Shown here: positions 61,810 to 61,927 of the stretch, piece by piece
Layout of the letters: every line of letters begins with the position of its first letter
How positions within the stretch are numbered: the stretch's first letter is position 1
DNA from: Candidatus Sulfopaludibacter sp.
GTDB taxonomy: Bacteria > Acidobacteriota > Terriglobia > Bryobacterales > Bryobacteraceae
Length of the DNA stretch: 61,927 nt
Reading direction: 5' to 3'
Assembly: GCA_031292755.1 (NCBI GenBank)
Contig: JARLGM010000018.1
Location: forward strand, 1-61,927
Notes under the pieces: model-generated
What the model was told of the DNA's origin: nothing
The model's database searches: none
What the model saw: the letters and a program-made list of their open reading frames with translations, nothing else
Made by a program: the position numbers and the translations under genes

Positions 61810-61927
61810 TTAGCGCTCGACAGGCAGCGGCAACTTCGCGCAGCAGTGATAGATGGCTGCGATGAAGTTTTCTGCGGTCCGGAATCCGAAGGAGCGATGG
61901 CTGATGGATTTGATCTTGTTGTTCATT
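61810..61927 (-). mobile_element. C-terminus of an ISL3-like transposase (runs off the window)
   Basis: The last 38 residues of a protein entering from the right: NNKIKSISHRSFGFRTAENF then IAAIYHCCAKLPLP and a TAA at 61810-61812. The NNKIK...RSFGFR...NF sequence is the characteristic tail of DDE transposases of the ISL3 (IS204/IS1001) family. The catalytic domain would be outside the window. No terminal inverted repeat could be assigned. Confidence 0.65.

Overview
The window is a GC-rich, densely packed chromosomal segment. It most likely comes from an Acidobacteriota genome of the Solibacter/Bryobacter type. This rests on recognised families: three full-length ADOP permeases (Acidobacterial Duplicated Orphan Permease), one TIGR03435 soil-associated secreted protein, PadR regulators coupled to ADOP genes, and a Ser/Thr kinase fused to a beta-propeller sensor. 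It remains an inference; no rRNA or tRNA gene is present to confirm it.

Layout. 1-5 kb: the end of a beta-ketoacyl synthase, then the c-di-AMP/cell-wall operon cdaA-cdaR-glmM (minus) and a divergent ribBA-type gene. 5-9.4 kb: two unknown proteins and a kinase/propeller protein. 9.4-21.4 kb: a transporter block with PadR-ADOP (minus), a secreted TIGR03435 protein, a tightly coupled ABC ATPase-permease-PadR-ADOP operon (plus) behind a promoter/operator, and a convergent third ADOP. 21.4-22.4 kb: a Y1/RAYT-like transposase flanked by hairpins. 22.4-26.8 kb: split transketolase, a NarL-type two-component pair and an amidohydrolase. 26.7-29.1 kb: panB-panC-coaX, with a G-quadruplex motif at the panC end. 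29.3-37.7 kb: an aminotransferase, D-aminoacylase-like and M20 hydrolases, a large TPR lipoprotein, a ferredoxin/metallo-beta-lactamase fusion and map. 37.7-40.1 kb: a CusF-SCO1 fusion and a TPR protein. 40.1-41.3 kb: a scar where two truncated genes meet, plus two related small proteins. 41.8-46.9 kb: rpiB-glyA-glycosyltransferase-multicopper oxidase-outer-membrane protein (minus), then divergent proS.

48.7-58.4 kb holds a complete chemotaxis operon (STAS, cheY, cheA, soluble poly-HAMP MCP, cheW, cheR, cheD, cheB; minus) preceded by a sigma-28-like promoter. Divergent from it is a 581-residue coiled-coil protein carrying both a CheZ-like D-x3-Q motif and a degenerate MCP-like signalling hairpin. 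This is the best candidate here for something undescribed: no cheZ, cheC or cheX lies nearby, so it could be the missing CheY-P phosphatase or an adaptor. 58.4-61.3 kb is a thiol-redox operon (small membrane protein, two DsbA-like proteins, a MauE/DoxX membrane protein, a methyltransferase). The right edge is a mobile-element graveyard: a kinase fragment, a nonsense-mutated transposase-associated ORF and the C-terminus of an ISL3-like transposase.

Many calls rest on motif recognition from translated sequence without database searches. Regulatory sites are pattern matches only.
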